A DNA stretch of 26,045 nt from Clostridiales bacterium (GCA_031287655.1 JAITSR010000279.1:1-26045); one strand, 5' to 3'; positions 1-6,508 are shown, counted from the first letter of the stretch. Made by a program: numbers and translations. Notes: a model not told the origin generated them from the sequence alone.

Positions 1-135
1 GGCTGCTGCGTCGGAAGCCATATACATAGCATCTGGCAAGTCGTCGCCAAAAGTAGCGAGGTTTAAGTCGGGAATTTCAACAGAATAACGGCCATCCGCT
101 TCCTTGTAAAAACATGCGGGGTAAGCATATTTCAT
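1..135 (-). CDS. hicB: HicB-like antitoxin, C-terminus beyond window
   Basis: This is the N-terminal 45 codons of a HicB-family antitoxin; the rest lies outside the window. The protein begins MKYAYPACFYKEADGRYSV and continues into IPDLNLATFGDD, which is the usual HicB N-terminal partial RNase-H-like fold (hydrophobic start, then a DGxYxVxIPDL block and an acidic D-D turn). In the family this domain binds and blocks HicA, and a C-terminal DNA-binding domain represses the operon. That second domain cannot be seen here. The ATG at 135 is preceded by GGAAGGG ten bases upstream, which supports the start. It lies 46 bases after hicA in the usual toxin-then-antitoxin order, so the two are probably co-transcribed. 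Confidence 0.85.
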   Translation of the reverse strand, partial: MKYAYPACFYKEADGRYSVEIPDLNLATFGDDLPDAMYMASDAAA

Positions 136-181
136 GATTCATTCACCCTTCCTCTACAGTATTCCGCAAGCAGTTATGGTA

Positions 182-364
182 TTATTTTAGCCCCGCCTGC
201 CGCTTGATTGAACTTACTACACGTTTAGGGAGATCGCCGGTGTGATAGGGTATCGTAACTTTTCCGAGTTTTGTACTGTGCTTGTAGTGGCAATGGGAGC
301 CTTCAATGCTTTCAAGTACCCAACCATCATTCCGCACCATCTTTTCCGCTTCTCTAAATGTCAC
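182..364 (-). CDS. hicA: HicA mRNA interferase toxin
   Basis: A 60-residue HicA toxin, full length for the family. HicA proteins have a double-stranded-RNA-binding-like fold and cleave mRNA until HicB neutralises them. Visible marks are the N-terminal helix with KMVRNDGWVLESIEGSH, the catalytic histidine of the GSHxHY motif (GSHCHYKH, about residues 22-29), the TIPYHTGDLPKR strand, and a basic C-terminal helix ending SSIKRQAGLK. The start is a GTG at 364, chosen because GAGGAGG lies seven bases upstream. The stop is 46 bases before hicB. A TATAAT-like box with a distant TTGCAA lies just upstream. Confidence 0.9.
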   Translation of the reverse strand: MTFREAEKMVRNDGWVLESIEGSHCHYKHSTKLGKVTIPYHTGDLPKRVVSSIKRQAGLK

Positions 365-385
365 GCCGTGACCTCCTCTCTATAT

Positions 386-416
386 ATTATACTAACATGT
401 GTAACAAATATTGCAA
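386..416 (-). promoter_or_regulatory. Probable promoter of hicAB
   Basis: Read on the minus strand there is TTGCAA (411-416), a 19-base spacer, then a perfect TATAAT (386-391), about 20 bases before the hicA ribosome site. The spacer is two bases longer than ideal, so strength is uncertain. The palindrome ACATGT sits in the spacer at 395-400 and could be part of a HicB operator; that role is inference. Confidence 0.45.
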
Positions 417-482
417 ATAGGCATCAGCACAACAGCGCAAAAAAAATTTGGATTGACAAAAAGCAAAAAAGTGGCATACGTT

Positions 483-1214
483 TTACGCCCACGCAGCCGG
501 AGGGGCGGAGCGGAGCGCCGCGATCAGGGCCGCCGCGCTCCGCTCGGGCAGGCTCAGGCTGTGCCGCCGTTCCGGAATGTCCGTGAGTGTGTGCGCGTCG
601 GAATCAAAGAGAATCCTCTTGCGCGCAAGGCATGGGTTATTCCGCACGAGGTTCGGCAGCGCGTCCGGGTTTTTTATTTCATAGCATGTGAAAACATATT
701 CGTCGGGAATAAAGCCGAGGTTCGCGATCAGACCGTTCGCGGGCCTGTCGATATGCGCGGGGATCGCGATGCCGCCATATTCCGCGACGACGGCGGGCAG
801 TTCCTCGATCCCGATGTCGCATGCCGAGATCAGAAGTTTTTTTTCCTCCGCGCGCACCGCGTCGTCCTCGCCCAGAATCAACTGCCTCCCAAAGATGTCC
901 GCGCGATTTTCGATGTCCGGGAGCAGCGGATAAAGAAAGCCGTCAAACGCCGCCGCCTCGCCGAGTCCCGGGAAAAGGCACAGGACATGCACCTCCTCCC
1001 GCGTACACAACTCGACGCCCGCGACCGGAGTCAGACCCGCCTCGCGGCAAGCCGCAAAGAAAGCCGGACAGTTTTTCGCGGAGTTGTGGTCGGTCAGCGC
1101 GACGATGTCAAGGCCGCAGAGCATCGCCATGTTCGCGATGTTGTATACTGTCATGTCGTCGTCCGCGCAGGGGGAGAGGCAGGAGTGCGTGTGGAGGTCG
1201 TAATAGAGCTCCAT
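483..1214 (-). CDS. PHP-domain metal-dependent phosphoesterase
   Basis: A 243-residue PHP-family protein. PHP domains use a His/Asp cluster holding two or three metals to hydrolyse phosphoester bonds; close relatives include YciV/TrpH-type nucleases and nucleotidases. Visible signatures are YYDLHTHS (H8 and H10 metal ligands) followed by CLSPCADDDMT, LTDHNSAKN, the glutamate of GVELCTREE, IPAHIDRP, and a C-terminal FDSDAH. The ATG at 1214 overlaps the upstream TGA as TGATG, so it is probably translated by coupling; a GTG at 1217 is an alternative. It is the last gene of the hydrogenase/DRTGG operon. Its substrate is unknown; a nucleotide or RNA substrate in a signalling pathway is only a guess. 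Confidence 0.9.
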   Translation of the reverse strand: MELYYDLHTHSCLSPCADDDMTVYNIANMAMLCGLDIVALTDHNSAKNCPAFFAACREAGLTPVAGVELCTREEVHVLCLFPGLGEAAAFDGFLYPLLPDIENRADIFGRQLILGEDDAVRAEEKKLLISACDIGIEELPAVVAEYGGIAIPAHIDRPANGLIANLGFIPDEYVFTCYEIKNPDALPNLVRNNPCLARKRILFDSDAHTLTDIPERRHSLSLPERSAAALIAALRSAPPAAWA

Positions 1215-1549
1215 CACAGCAGTCCGTCGACGAGTTTTGCGGTCTCAAAGACCGGCGCCGCGCTCCGCAGCAGGATCACGCCTTGCTCGTCCGCCTTGTC
1301 GAGCGCGCGGTCCTCGACGTCCGCGCCGTCCGCGACGATCACGCAGGCCGTGTCCGCGAGGGCGCTCACGGCGACGACGTTCAGGTTGCCCATCACCGTG
1401 ACCCAAGCGGAGCCCGCGGGGGCCTTGCCCATCACGACGCTCAGAAGGTCGCAGCAGTATACCGAGCTGATTTCGCGGTCGGCGTCCGGTTCACGCCGGT
1501 TCAAAAGCGTAAATCCGCCGCGTTCGCGGAGTTGTTTTACAGTGAGCAT
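1214..1549 (-). CDS. DRTGG-like small regulatory protein (second copy)
   Basis: An approximately 111-residue protein beginning MLTVKQLRERGGF. The central VYCCDLLSVVMGKAPAGSAW block followed by VTVMGNLNVVAVSALADTACVIVADG resembles DRTGG-domain proteins, small ligand-binding-like modules found beside CBS domains, phosphotransacetylases and hydrogenase-linked regulators. The open frame extends upstream to 1612, but the 1549 ATG matches the family start and has AAAGGA about 12 bases upstream; an ATG at 1561 would sit directly on that site. It lies between the hydrogenase-like gene and the PHP gene and overlaps the latter by one base. It resembles the promoter-proximal DRTGG protein at 3415-3795 in fold signature but not closely in sequence. 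No biochemical function is known to me. Confidence 0.72.
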   Translation of the reverse strand: MLTVKQLRERGGFTLLNRREPDADREISSVYCCDLLSVVMGKAPAGSAWVTVMGNLNVVAVSALADTACVIVADGADVEDRALDKADEQGVILLRSAAPVFETAKLVDGLL

Positions 1550-1655
1550 ATGTATGACCATTCCTTTCTGCGAAGGGCGCAAAACCGAATAAACTCTTAT
1601 TGTACCTTTCACCTATACCTCATGACGGAATGGTCATGAGGGAGTGATGAACTGT

Positions 1656-3002
1656 TCAGCACTGTCCCGGCTCCGGCTCGTCCGGCGCGCGGAACGGCGG
1701 CGGGATAAAGCCCTCGAGCCGGTTCATGTCGGACACGAGGCCGCGCACATAGTCGCGCAGCTTGAAGATGCAGTCGGATTCCTTCGCGCCGCCGCGCACG
1801 ACGTCCTCCGCGAGCGTCGCGCAGGTTGGCGCGCCGCAGGAGCCGCAGTCGAGTCCCGGCAGCCCGTCGAGGATTTCCTTTAGGCGCTGCATTTTTTCGA
1901 GCGCTTCGGAGTAGTCGCTCGAGAGCTTTAGCACGGGGTCGAACCGCACGGGCGTCTCCCACCCGATCTTTCCGCGCTCCGCCTCCGTAAAATGGTTCAG
2001 GGAGATCGGCATGAAGCGCCGCAGCTTTTTGATCCGCGTATTCGCGACATAGGGGTTCTCGACCGTCAGAATCCCGCCGACGCAGCCGGCCACGCACGCG
2101 TTCAGTTCAATGAAGTCCAATTCGAGCAGGCGCTCGTCCTCCAAGTCCTCGAGCACCTTAATCACATTTTCGATGCCGTCGGCCGCGAGGTAGTTTTCGC
2201 TCAAAAGCGCGGTCGACTCGCCGCCGCTCCCGCACCAGCTGATCCCCATCCGGCCCGCGCCCTGCACCTCCGGAATGTCCTCGTCGCCGGTCAGCGCGAT
2301 CGTTTTCATAAAGCTCAGAAGATGCGGGTAAATATCCTTGATCGCAAAGACCGCGTCGACCTCGCTGCGTTCGGTACTGAGCGGGTTCCGCGTCGCCGTG
2401 ACCTTCGCGGCGCAGGGCGAGATGAAGATAATGCCGATTTCCTCGCGCGAGAGGTCGGGGCGCGCCGCCTGCACCCGCGCGAGCGCCATCCGGGCCGCGA
2501 GCTCAATCGGCGCGTTCAGCGGCAGCAGATGGCTCAAAAGCTCGGGGAAGCGCACGCGGATCAGACGCACAACCGCGGGACACGCCGAGCTGATCAGCGG
2601 ATGCGGCAGCGCCTTGTCTTCCTCCATGATCGTGCGCGTGCGGTCGGAGACGATCTCCGCCGCCTTTGCGACTTCAAAGACGTCGTCAAAGCCGAACGAC
2701 AGAAGCGCGTTCAGCACAATGTCGATATTGTCGAGATAGTTGAACTGGCCGTAGAGCGCGGGGGCGGGCAGGGCGACCTTGTATTTATACTTGTCGAGCG
2801 TCGACAGAGGGTCATAGATCGGCAGCTTCGCGTGGTTCCGGCACACGCGGATGCACTCGCCGCAGTCGATGCAGCGCTCGTCTATGATCGAGGCCTTGCC
2901 GTTGCGGACGCGGATCGCCTGCGTCGGACACCGCTTGATGCAGTTGATACAGCCCTTGCACTTCTCGCTGTCGAGCGTTACGGAATGTAAATTTTTACTC
3001 AT
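1656..3002 (-). CDS. [FeFe]-hydrogenase-like iron-sulfur protein, probable sensory type
   Basis: A 448-residue protein with an N-terminal bacterial ferredoxin pair (C15, C18, C21, C25 and C44, C47, C50, C54), a hydrogenase large-subunit H-domain (about 72-335), and a C-terminal four-cysteine Fe-S module (C386, C389, C394, C411; DCGSCGAPTC). The H-cluster motifs are altered: L1 reads SSACP (139-142 region), L2 SPCAAK (C197, K200), L3 ELNACVAGC (C303, C307). All four likely H-cluster cysteines (141, 197, 303, 307) remain. The cysteine that shuttles protons in catalytic enzymes (first C of TSCCP) is alanine, and the two usual methionines are Ser195 and Asn301. Similar substitutions are known in sensory group C enzymes such as Thermotoga HydS. 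No PAS domain or NADH-linked subunit is visible. Neighbouring kinase-like and PHP genes favour a sensing role. Confidence 0.88.
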   Translation of the reverse strand: MSKNLHSVTLDSEKCKGCINCIKRCPTQAIRVRNGKASIIDERCIDCGECIRVCRNHAKLPIYDPLSTLDKYKYKVALPAPALYGQFNYLDNIDIVLNALLSFGFDDVFEVAKAAEIVSDRTRTIMEEDKALPHPLISSACPAVVRLIRVRFPELLSHLLPLNAPIELAARMALARVQAARPDLSREEIGIIFISPCAAKVTATRNPLSTERSEVDAVFAIKDIYPHLLSFMKTIALTGDEDIPEVQGAGRMGISWCGSGGESTALLSENYLAADGIENVIKVLEDLEDERLLELDFIELNACVAGCVGGILTVENPYVANTRIKKLRRFMPISLNHFTEAERGKIGWETPVRFDPVLKLSSDYSEALEKMQRLKEILDGLPGLDCGSCGAPTCATLAEDVVRGGAKESDCIFKLRDYVRGLVSDMNRLEGFIPPPFRAPDEPEPGQC

Positions 3003-3011
3003 ATGGATGGC

Positions 3012-3443
3012 TCACTCCTCGCCGAGCGCGATCTTCATATAGACCGTCGTGCCGACGCCGGGCGTCGAGTCGATTTTCATGTAGTCCGAGTGCTTTCGCA
3101 TGTTCGGGAGCCCCATCCCCGCGCCGAAGCCCATCGAACGGACGCTCTCGGACGCCGTCGAATAGCCTTCCTTCATCGCAAGGTCGATCTCGGAGATGCC
3201 GGGTCCCGTGTCCTTTAAAATCAGAGAGACGCAGGCGGAATCGATTTCGACGTCGATCGTGCCGCCGTTCGCGTGGATTACCATGTTGATCTCGCCCTCG
3301 TACATCGCGATTGAGACGCGCCGAATGATCGAGGACGAGAGGCCGAGCTGCCGCAAAACCTGCTTTAACTGCGCGGAAGCCTCGCCGGCGCGGGTGTAGT
3401 CCTCTCCGGAAATGTCATAGTGCAGCTTTAAATTTTTTGGCAT
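3012..3443 (-). CDS. RsbW/SpoIIAB-like GHKL ATPase (anti-sigma or Ser kinase type)
   Basis: A 143-residue stand-alone GHKL ATPase domain. The N-box is seen in YEGEINMVIHANGG, the G1 box in DTGPGI and the G2 box in GFGAGMGLPNM, followed by the C-terminal strand GVGTTVYMKIAL. In this family such small ATPases are serine kinases or anti-sigma factors that act on a partner protein. There is no dimerisation/histidine-phosphorylation domain, so it is not an ordinary sensor kinase. The ATG at 3443 has GGGAGGG three bases upstream, and the first 29 bases overlap the 3' end of the upstream DRTGG gene. The open frame runs further upstream to 3554, but that part is a shadow. Its immediate neighbours make the DRTGG proteins or the hydrogenase-like protein the obvious candidate partners; that link is inference. 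Confidence 0.87.
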   Translation of the reverse strand: MPKNLKLHYDISGEDYTRAGEASAQLKQVLRQLGLSSSIIRRVSIAMYEGEINMVIHANGGTIDVEIDSACVSLILKDTGPGISEIDLAMKEGYSTASESVRSMGFGAGMGLPNMRKHSDYMKIDSTPGVGTTVYMKIALGEE

Positions 3444-3795
3444 TTGCCCTCCCGCCGCCGCCGCGCAGCCCGCTCTCATACAAAAGCCCGCAGGCGGTAA
3501 ACATCGAATATTCCGTCTGGAGTACGACGACGGAACGGTCCCGCGCAAGGTCAATCATCCCGCTGTCCGCGGTTTTCCCGCGCACGAGCACGATGCAGAC
3601 GATATCCATCATTTCAGCGGTACGCACCGCTTGGGCGTTGGTCAGGCCGGTGACCAGCACGGACTGGTCCTTAACGAAAGCGAGGACGTCGCTCATCAAA
3701 TCGCTGCCGCAAGCGGAGTGGACGTCCCTGTCGAGCAAATCCTCCCCGCTGATCACTTTCGCGTCCAGCACCTTTACAATTTCCGCAACAGTCAT
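3415..3795 (-). CDS. DRTGG-domain protein, first gene of the hydrogenase-linked operon
   Basis: A 126-residue protein with a DRTGG-like core: MTVAEIVKVLDAKVISG, then the CGSDLMSDVLAFVKDQSVLVTGLTNAQAVRTAEMMDI block and VCIVLVRGKT. In known families this domain occurs near CBS domains and in stand-alone proteins beside [FeFe]-hydrogenase and serine-kinase-like genes; it is thought to bind a small ligand. The ATG at 3795 follows AGGGGG by about ten bases and lies about 60 bases downstream of a strong promoter. The C-terminal tail is glycine-rich then basic (GLRGGGGRANAKKFKAAL) and is encoded in the stretch overlapping the ATPase gene. It is distinct from the second DRTGG-like protein later in the same operon. 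Confidence 0.78.
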   Translation of the reverse strand: MTVAEIVKVLDAKVISGEDLLDRDVHSACGSDLMSDVLAFVKDQSVLVTGLTNAQAVRTAEMMDIVCIVLVRGKTADSGMIDLARDRSVVVLQTEYSMFTACGLLYESGLRGGGGRANAKKFKAAL

Positions 3796-3857
3796 TTGGT
3801 AGAATGCCCCCTTGGTTTTTTTGCACGAACTAAAGCTGTATATTTGCGCATAAATAA

Positions 3858-3886
3858 ATTATAGCGGCTTTTTGTACAGGTTGCAA
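3858..3886 (-). promoter_or_regulatory. Sigma-A-type promoter of the hydrogenase/DRTGG operon
   Basis: On the minus strand TTGCAA (3881-3886) is followed by exactly 17 bases and a perfect TATAAT (3858-3863). Transcription would start near 3851, giving a leader of about 55 bases before the ATG at 3795. A 14-base tandem repeat lies directly upstream at 3891-3918. Confidence 0.8.
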
Positions 3887-3890
3887 GTTA

Positions 3891-3918
3891 TGTGTCAGCT
3901 CGAATGTGTCAGCTCGAA
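3891..3918. repeat. Two perfect tandem copies of a 14-nt repeat spanning a stop codon
   Basis: TGTGTCAGCTCGAA occurs twice head to tail (3891-3904 and 3905-3918). The second copy contains the TGA stop (3909-3911) of the small gene at 3909-4148, so the 3' end of that gene has been duplicated past its stop. It sits just upstream of the promoter at 3858-3886. Confidence 0.9.
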
Positions 3919-4148
3919 CGGCCGTTCGCCTCTGCGGCCGCCGCTTTTGCCGTCTCCAACCGCAATTCTTCCGCGAGATAGCCGTCGCTTCGGCAGTGCA
4001 TATCGGAAATGCCATCGCGAATTTCGGTATACAAAATCGATTTGTAGAAGACATCAAACGCCTCGCGGAGGGAGATGTCCGCAAGCTCGGCATACGCCTT
4101 GACGACATCGCTGCATTTGTGGCCGACGAGCGTACGATTGGCAATCAT
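3909..4148 (-). CDS. Small protein of the DUF3990/DUF3791 triad
   Basis: A 79-residue protein, MIANRTLVGHKCSDVVKAYAELADISLREAFDVFYKS and so on, then a motif ending in DGYLAEELRLE. The pattern (a short helix, then xLREAFxxFYxSxLY, then xYLxEEL) matches small uncharacterised proteins that travel with DUF3990 and DUF3791 genes in Clostridia; I recognise the pattern but cannot give a family function. The ATG at 4148 overlaps the TGA of the DUF3990 gene by four bases (ATGA) and has GGAGG seven bases upstream, so the two are translationally coupled. The C-terminal tail is alanine-rich and its stop lies in a tandem repeat. It may be an antitoxin or chaperone-like partner; that is inference. Confidence 0.7.
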   Translation of the reverse strand: MIANRTLVGHKCSDVVKAYAELADISLREAFDVFYKSILYTEIRDGISDMHCRSDGYLAEELRLETAKAAAAEANGRSS

Positions 4149-4636
4149 TTTATTTCCTCCGAACCTATAAACCTGAGATATTCGTCAATGATGGACTGGC
4201 GCTTTATACAATACTGATAATTCGGTTTGTTGTACCGAAGCCGCCCGATCGCTTCCTCAGCTCCGATCAGTTTATCAAAATATAATTGAAGCGTGTCAAA
4301 TACCTTGTCATTGGCGACGCCGCCGATTACCAAATCCCATTTCTCATCAATTGGTTTGCCCAATCTGCAAGCTGTGATAAAATCCAACCACGCTAAATTA
4401 TGCGTGTCAAATTCGAGAACTTTCACATCGGGCGGCAGCCTTTCATCGGGTCTCTGCAGAAACGCATACGAGGATACGACGGCCGCGCCGCGCTCGCGAA
4501 GAAAACGCTGCGACCAACTCACGGCTTGCGCTTTTAGCGGCGTGAGGTAGAAGCCTTTTCCAAAATCCGTTCGGGAGCGCGACATTGACAAGTTCGGTTT
4601 TTCAATTGGGATATAGGAGCCGTGATACAATATCAT
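4145..4636 (-). CDS. DUF3990 protein, ADP-ribosyltransferase-fold, possible toxin
   Basis: A 163-residue DUF3990 protein. The family is placed in the ADP-ribosyltransferase superfamily. The expected elements are visible in order: ILYHGSY near the N-terminus (NAD-binding His), TDFGKGFYLT (about residues 24-33, with the Tyr/Phe strand), QAVSWSQRF, then a C-terminal KPNYQYCI in the position of the third catalytic motif, with Gln rather than Glu. The ATG at 4636 has GAGGGGG eight bases upstream, and its first four bases overlap the stop of the DUF3791 gene. The compact triad with four-base overlaps on both sides suggests a stoichiometric unit such as a toxin with partners. Target and activity are unknown. 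Confidence 0.82.
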   Translation of the reverse strand: MILYHGSYIPIEKPNLSMSRSRTDFGKGFYLTPLKAQAVSWSQRFLRERGAAVVSSYAFLQRPDERLPPDVKVLEFDTHNLAWLDFITACRLGKPIDEKWDLVIGGVANDKVFDTLQLYFDKLIGAEEAIGRLRYNKPNYQYCIKRQSIIDEYLRFIGSEEIK

Positions 4637-4869
4637 TGCAGAAGCCCCCTCTTTTCCATGAGTTCTTTTAGCGTGTCAACAATATATCCTTTCCCCTGCG
4701 TATGAAGGGCTTCATAGCAAGGCAGGATATAGCCGTCAAGAATGTCGCTTTCATCCGTGAGCGTTTTATAGATTTTTTCACCGGGGACCCCCAGTTCGTC
4801 CGCCAATGATTCAATGCAAAACACGGCGAAAAATGATTGCTCCGGGGTCATTGATCCTTGTTTGTCCAT
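4633..4869 (-). CDS. DUF3791 small protein
   Basis: A 78-residue protein from the ATG at 4869 (MDKQGSMTPEQSFFAVFCIE). The block FFAVFCIESLADELGVPGEKIYKTL, then ILDGYILPCYEALHTQGKGYIVDTLKELM is the typical DUF3791 pattern (FxxFCIExxA then a conserved Y..LHTQG.xYI..D). The frame is open to 4938, but the 4869 start has GGGGAGG eleven bases upstream, and the extra upstream part is occupied by a hairpin repeat. It is the first gene of the triad. DUF3791 genes often neighbour DUF3990 genes; their role is not established to my knowledge. Confidence 0.82.
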   Translation of the reverse strand: MDKQGSMTPEQSFFAVFCIESLADELGVPGEKIYKTLTDESDILDGYILPCYEALHTQGKGYIVDTLKELMEKRGLLQ

Positions 4870-4898
4870 TACTTTATACGCCTCCCCATGCCCAAAAA

Positions 4899-4934
4899 GA
4901 GCGTATTCGGCAAATACATCACACGAATACACTC
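4899..4934. repeat. 36-nt hairpin element, copy A
   Basis: Arms GAGCGTATTCG (4899-4909) and CGAATACACTC (4924-4934) pair as an 11-bp stem with one mismatch (G-T wobble in RNA) around a 14-nt loop. Two further copies with the same arms and loop length occur at 11240 and 13415; relative to them this copy is inverted. It falls at the predicted 5' end of the DUF3791 operon mRNA. Confidence 0.85.
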
Positions 4935-4940
4935 TCATTT

Positions 4941-4969
4941 AGTATAGCACGGGCGGTGCGCCAAAACAA
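4941..4969 (-). promoter_or_regulatory. Predicted promoter of the DUF3791-DUF3990 triad
   Basis: On the minus strand TTGTTT (4964-4969), a 17-base spacer and TATACT (4941-4946). The expected transcription start is near 4934, the outer edge of hairpin copy A, so the mRNA would begin with that stem-loop, with about 30 further bases before the ATG at 4869. Confidence 0.6.
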
Positions 4970-4973
4970 TTAC

Positions 4974-5129
4974 AATGCTTTATGTCGCTCGCAGTCCGCT
5001 CGCTCCTCGGAGGGCACCCTATGGTTCCCTCCGATTCCTCCCTCCTTAATGCGAACAAAGGGCTGCGCCCCTTGTCAATCCCCGGCGGCTTCCCCGCCGT
5101 CGCTCGCAGTCCGCTCGCAATGCTTTATG
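4974..5129. repeat. Intergenic block bounded by duplicated segments, with small hairpins
   Basis: AATGCTTTATG occurs at 4974-4984 and 5119-5129, and GTCGCTCGCAGTCCGCTCGC at 4984-5003 and 5099-5118; the two words are joined in opposite order at the two ends. Between them are short inverted repeats, for example GGAGGG/CCCTCC around 5009-5032, a CAAAGGG/CCCCTTG pair near 5055-5074, and GGCGG/CCGCC around 5084-5098. No coding potential is convincing. It looks like a dispersed repeat element rather than a gene. Confidence 0.75.
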
Positions 5130-5135
5130 CCAATT

Positions 5136-6452
5136 TTACGCGAGATCTTTTTTCTCGGTTTTCATCAGCGATTCCATATAGGCGATATATGTGTCTTTTG
5201 TAAAAGGCGCCTTATAGTTCTCCACCGCTTCGCGCGCCTGCGCGGCGCCGTCTTTGAGCAGCTCGTAGGCGCCGAGCGCGAATATTTTGGCCGTGAGAAT
5301 ATACGCCTCGTCTTCATCGGTCACCTCAAACTCCGGCGAGTGGAAAGCGCCCCGCACGCCGCCCGTGTGGAATGTGAGCGTCGGTAAAATATGCTGCACG
5401 TCGCCTACGTCCGTGGAACCGGCCCCGTGCGCGCCGGAGGACAGCTTAAACTCCCTGCCCGGCGCGGCGAGCTCGACGGCGGTGATCAAAGCGGGGTGGG
5501 CCGCCGCGGGTATCTGCGGCAGGTAGCCGGGCATCGTCGTAATCTCATAGCCCGCGCCGAGGGCGTCCGCTCCGGCTTTAAACGAGCGGTCTGTCTTTTC
5601 GTTCGCGTCGAGTATCGCCTCGGTATTTTTGGCGCGCACAAGCGCTTCGAGAACCGCCTCGTCCGGGACGACGTTGACCAAATCCCCGCCCTTCGTAAGA
5701 ATCGGGTGAACGCGCACGGAGTCCTCGTCGCGGAAGGTCTCACGCTGATACTGCAAGGCCGTATGCCCGAGCGCGGCCGCGTTCAGCGCGTTGATACCCA
5801 AGTGGGGCCTTGCCGCCGCGTGGGCCGCGCGTCCGATGATGCGAATGACCTTGGAGACGAATCCGTTCGAGCTGCCGTTGCCGACGCCGAGGCCCTCGCC
5901 GCTGTGGTGCGCGAGACTCAAATCCACGTCGTCGAACGCGCCGATGCGGATCAGCTCGCATTTGCCGCCGCCGTAGCGTATTTTGCCTTCCGCCTTGAGC
6001 TGATTTTTAAACTCAATCTCGCCGTATTCCTCCGCGGGGACGGCAAAGAATATGACGTTCCCGTCTAAGGCCGCGGATACTTCAGGATCCGCGAGCGCAA
6101 AGGCCGCGCCCGCGACGCCCGCCAGCTGCGCGTGGTGGCCGCAGCAATGGGCGGCCTGCGTTTCCGGATTGGCGAATTTATGCGTCGGGATGCGCAGCGC
6201 GTCCAGCTCGCCGATCAGCGCCACGGTCGGGCCGGCCGCTTCCTTTTTTAAATAGCCTTTGACCCCGGTGACCGCCAAATGCTCCTTTATAACGGGCAAA
6301 TTCCGGGATTTCAGCGCCTCCGCGAACTTTTTTGCCGTGCGTGTCTCCTTGTACCCCAGCTCGGCGTGGGTGTAAATATCGCGGGCGAAGGCGATGATTT
6401 CCTCCCTGTGTTCGTCTATTCTTTCAACAATTCTTTTTTGCGTTGCGTCCAT
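5136..6452 (-). CDS. M20-family amidohydrolase (AbgB/HipO-like)
   Basis: A 438-residue M20D-type metallo-amidohydrolase, full length. Family members hydrolyse N-acyl or amide-linked amino acids in the cytoplasm with two metal ions. Visible metal and catalytic residues are C104 and H106 in the CCGHH motif, the E141-E142 pair (VPAEEYG), H182/H183 (LAHHSGEG), H211 of the dimerisation lid (GRAAHAAARPH) and H371 near the C-terminus (GAFHSPEF). The ATG at 6452 has GGAGG five bases upstream. It lies 57 bases after the second transporter ATPase, so it is probably the last gene of the Opp/Dpp cluster and acts on the imported compound. The substrate is unknown; p-aminobenzoyl-glutamate-like, N-acyl amino acid or dipeptide-like amides are possible. 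Confidence 0.92.
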   Translation of the reverse strand: MDATQKRIVERIDEHREEIIAFARDIYTHAELGYKETRTAKKFAEALKSRNLPVIKEHLAVTGVKGYLKKEAAGPTVALIGELDALRIPTHKFANPETQAAHCCGHHAQLAGVAGAAFALADPEVSAALDGNVIFFAVPAEEYGEIEFKNQLKAEGKIRYGGGKCELIRIGAFDDVDLSLAHHSGEGLGVGNGSSNGFVSKVIRIIGRAAHAAARPHLGINALNAAALGHTALQYQRETFRDEDSVRVHPILTKGGDLVNVVPDEAVLEALVRAKNTEAILDANEKTDRSFKAGADALGAGYEITTMPGYLPQIPAAAHPALITAVELAAPGREFKLSSGAHGAGSTDVGDVQHILPTLTFHTGGVRGAFHSPEFEVTDEDEAYILTAKIFALGAYELLKDGAAQAREAVENYKAPFTKDTYIAYMESLMKTEKKDLA

Positions 6453-6508
6453 GATTTCCTCCGTTTTGATGTTTTTTTGCGCTGCTAAAATAGGATACCG
6501 GATATTTT

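Noticed and set aside
411..1592. Long plus-strand open frame of 393 codons opposite the PHP and DRTGG genes
   Set aside because: It is antisense to two genes with clear family motifs, is rich in Arg, and arises from the GC-rich codon pattern. The same applies to long antisense frames at 1992-2990, 6827-7594, 12375-13145 and 17903-18736.
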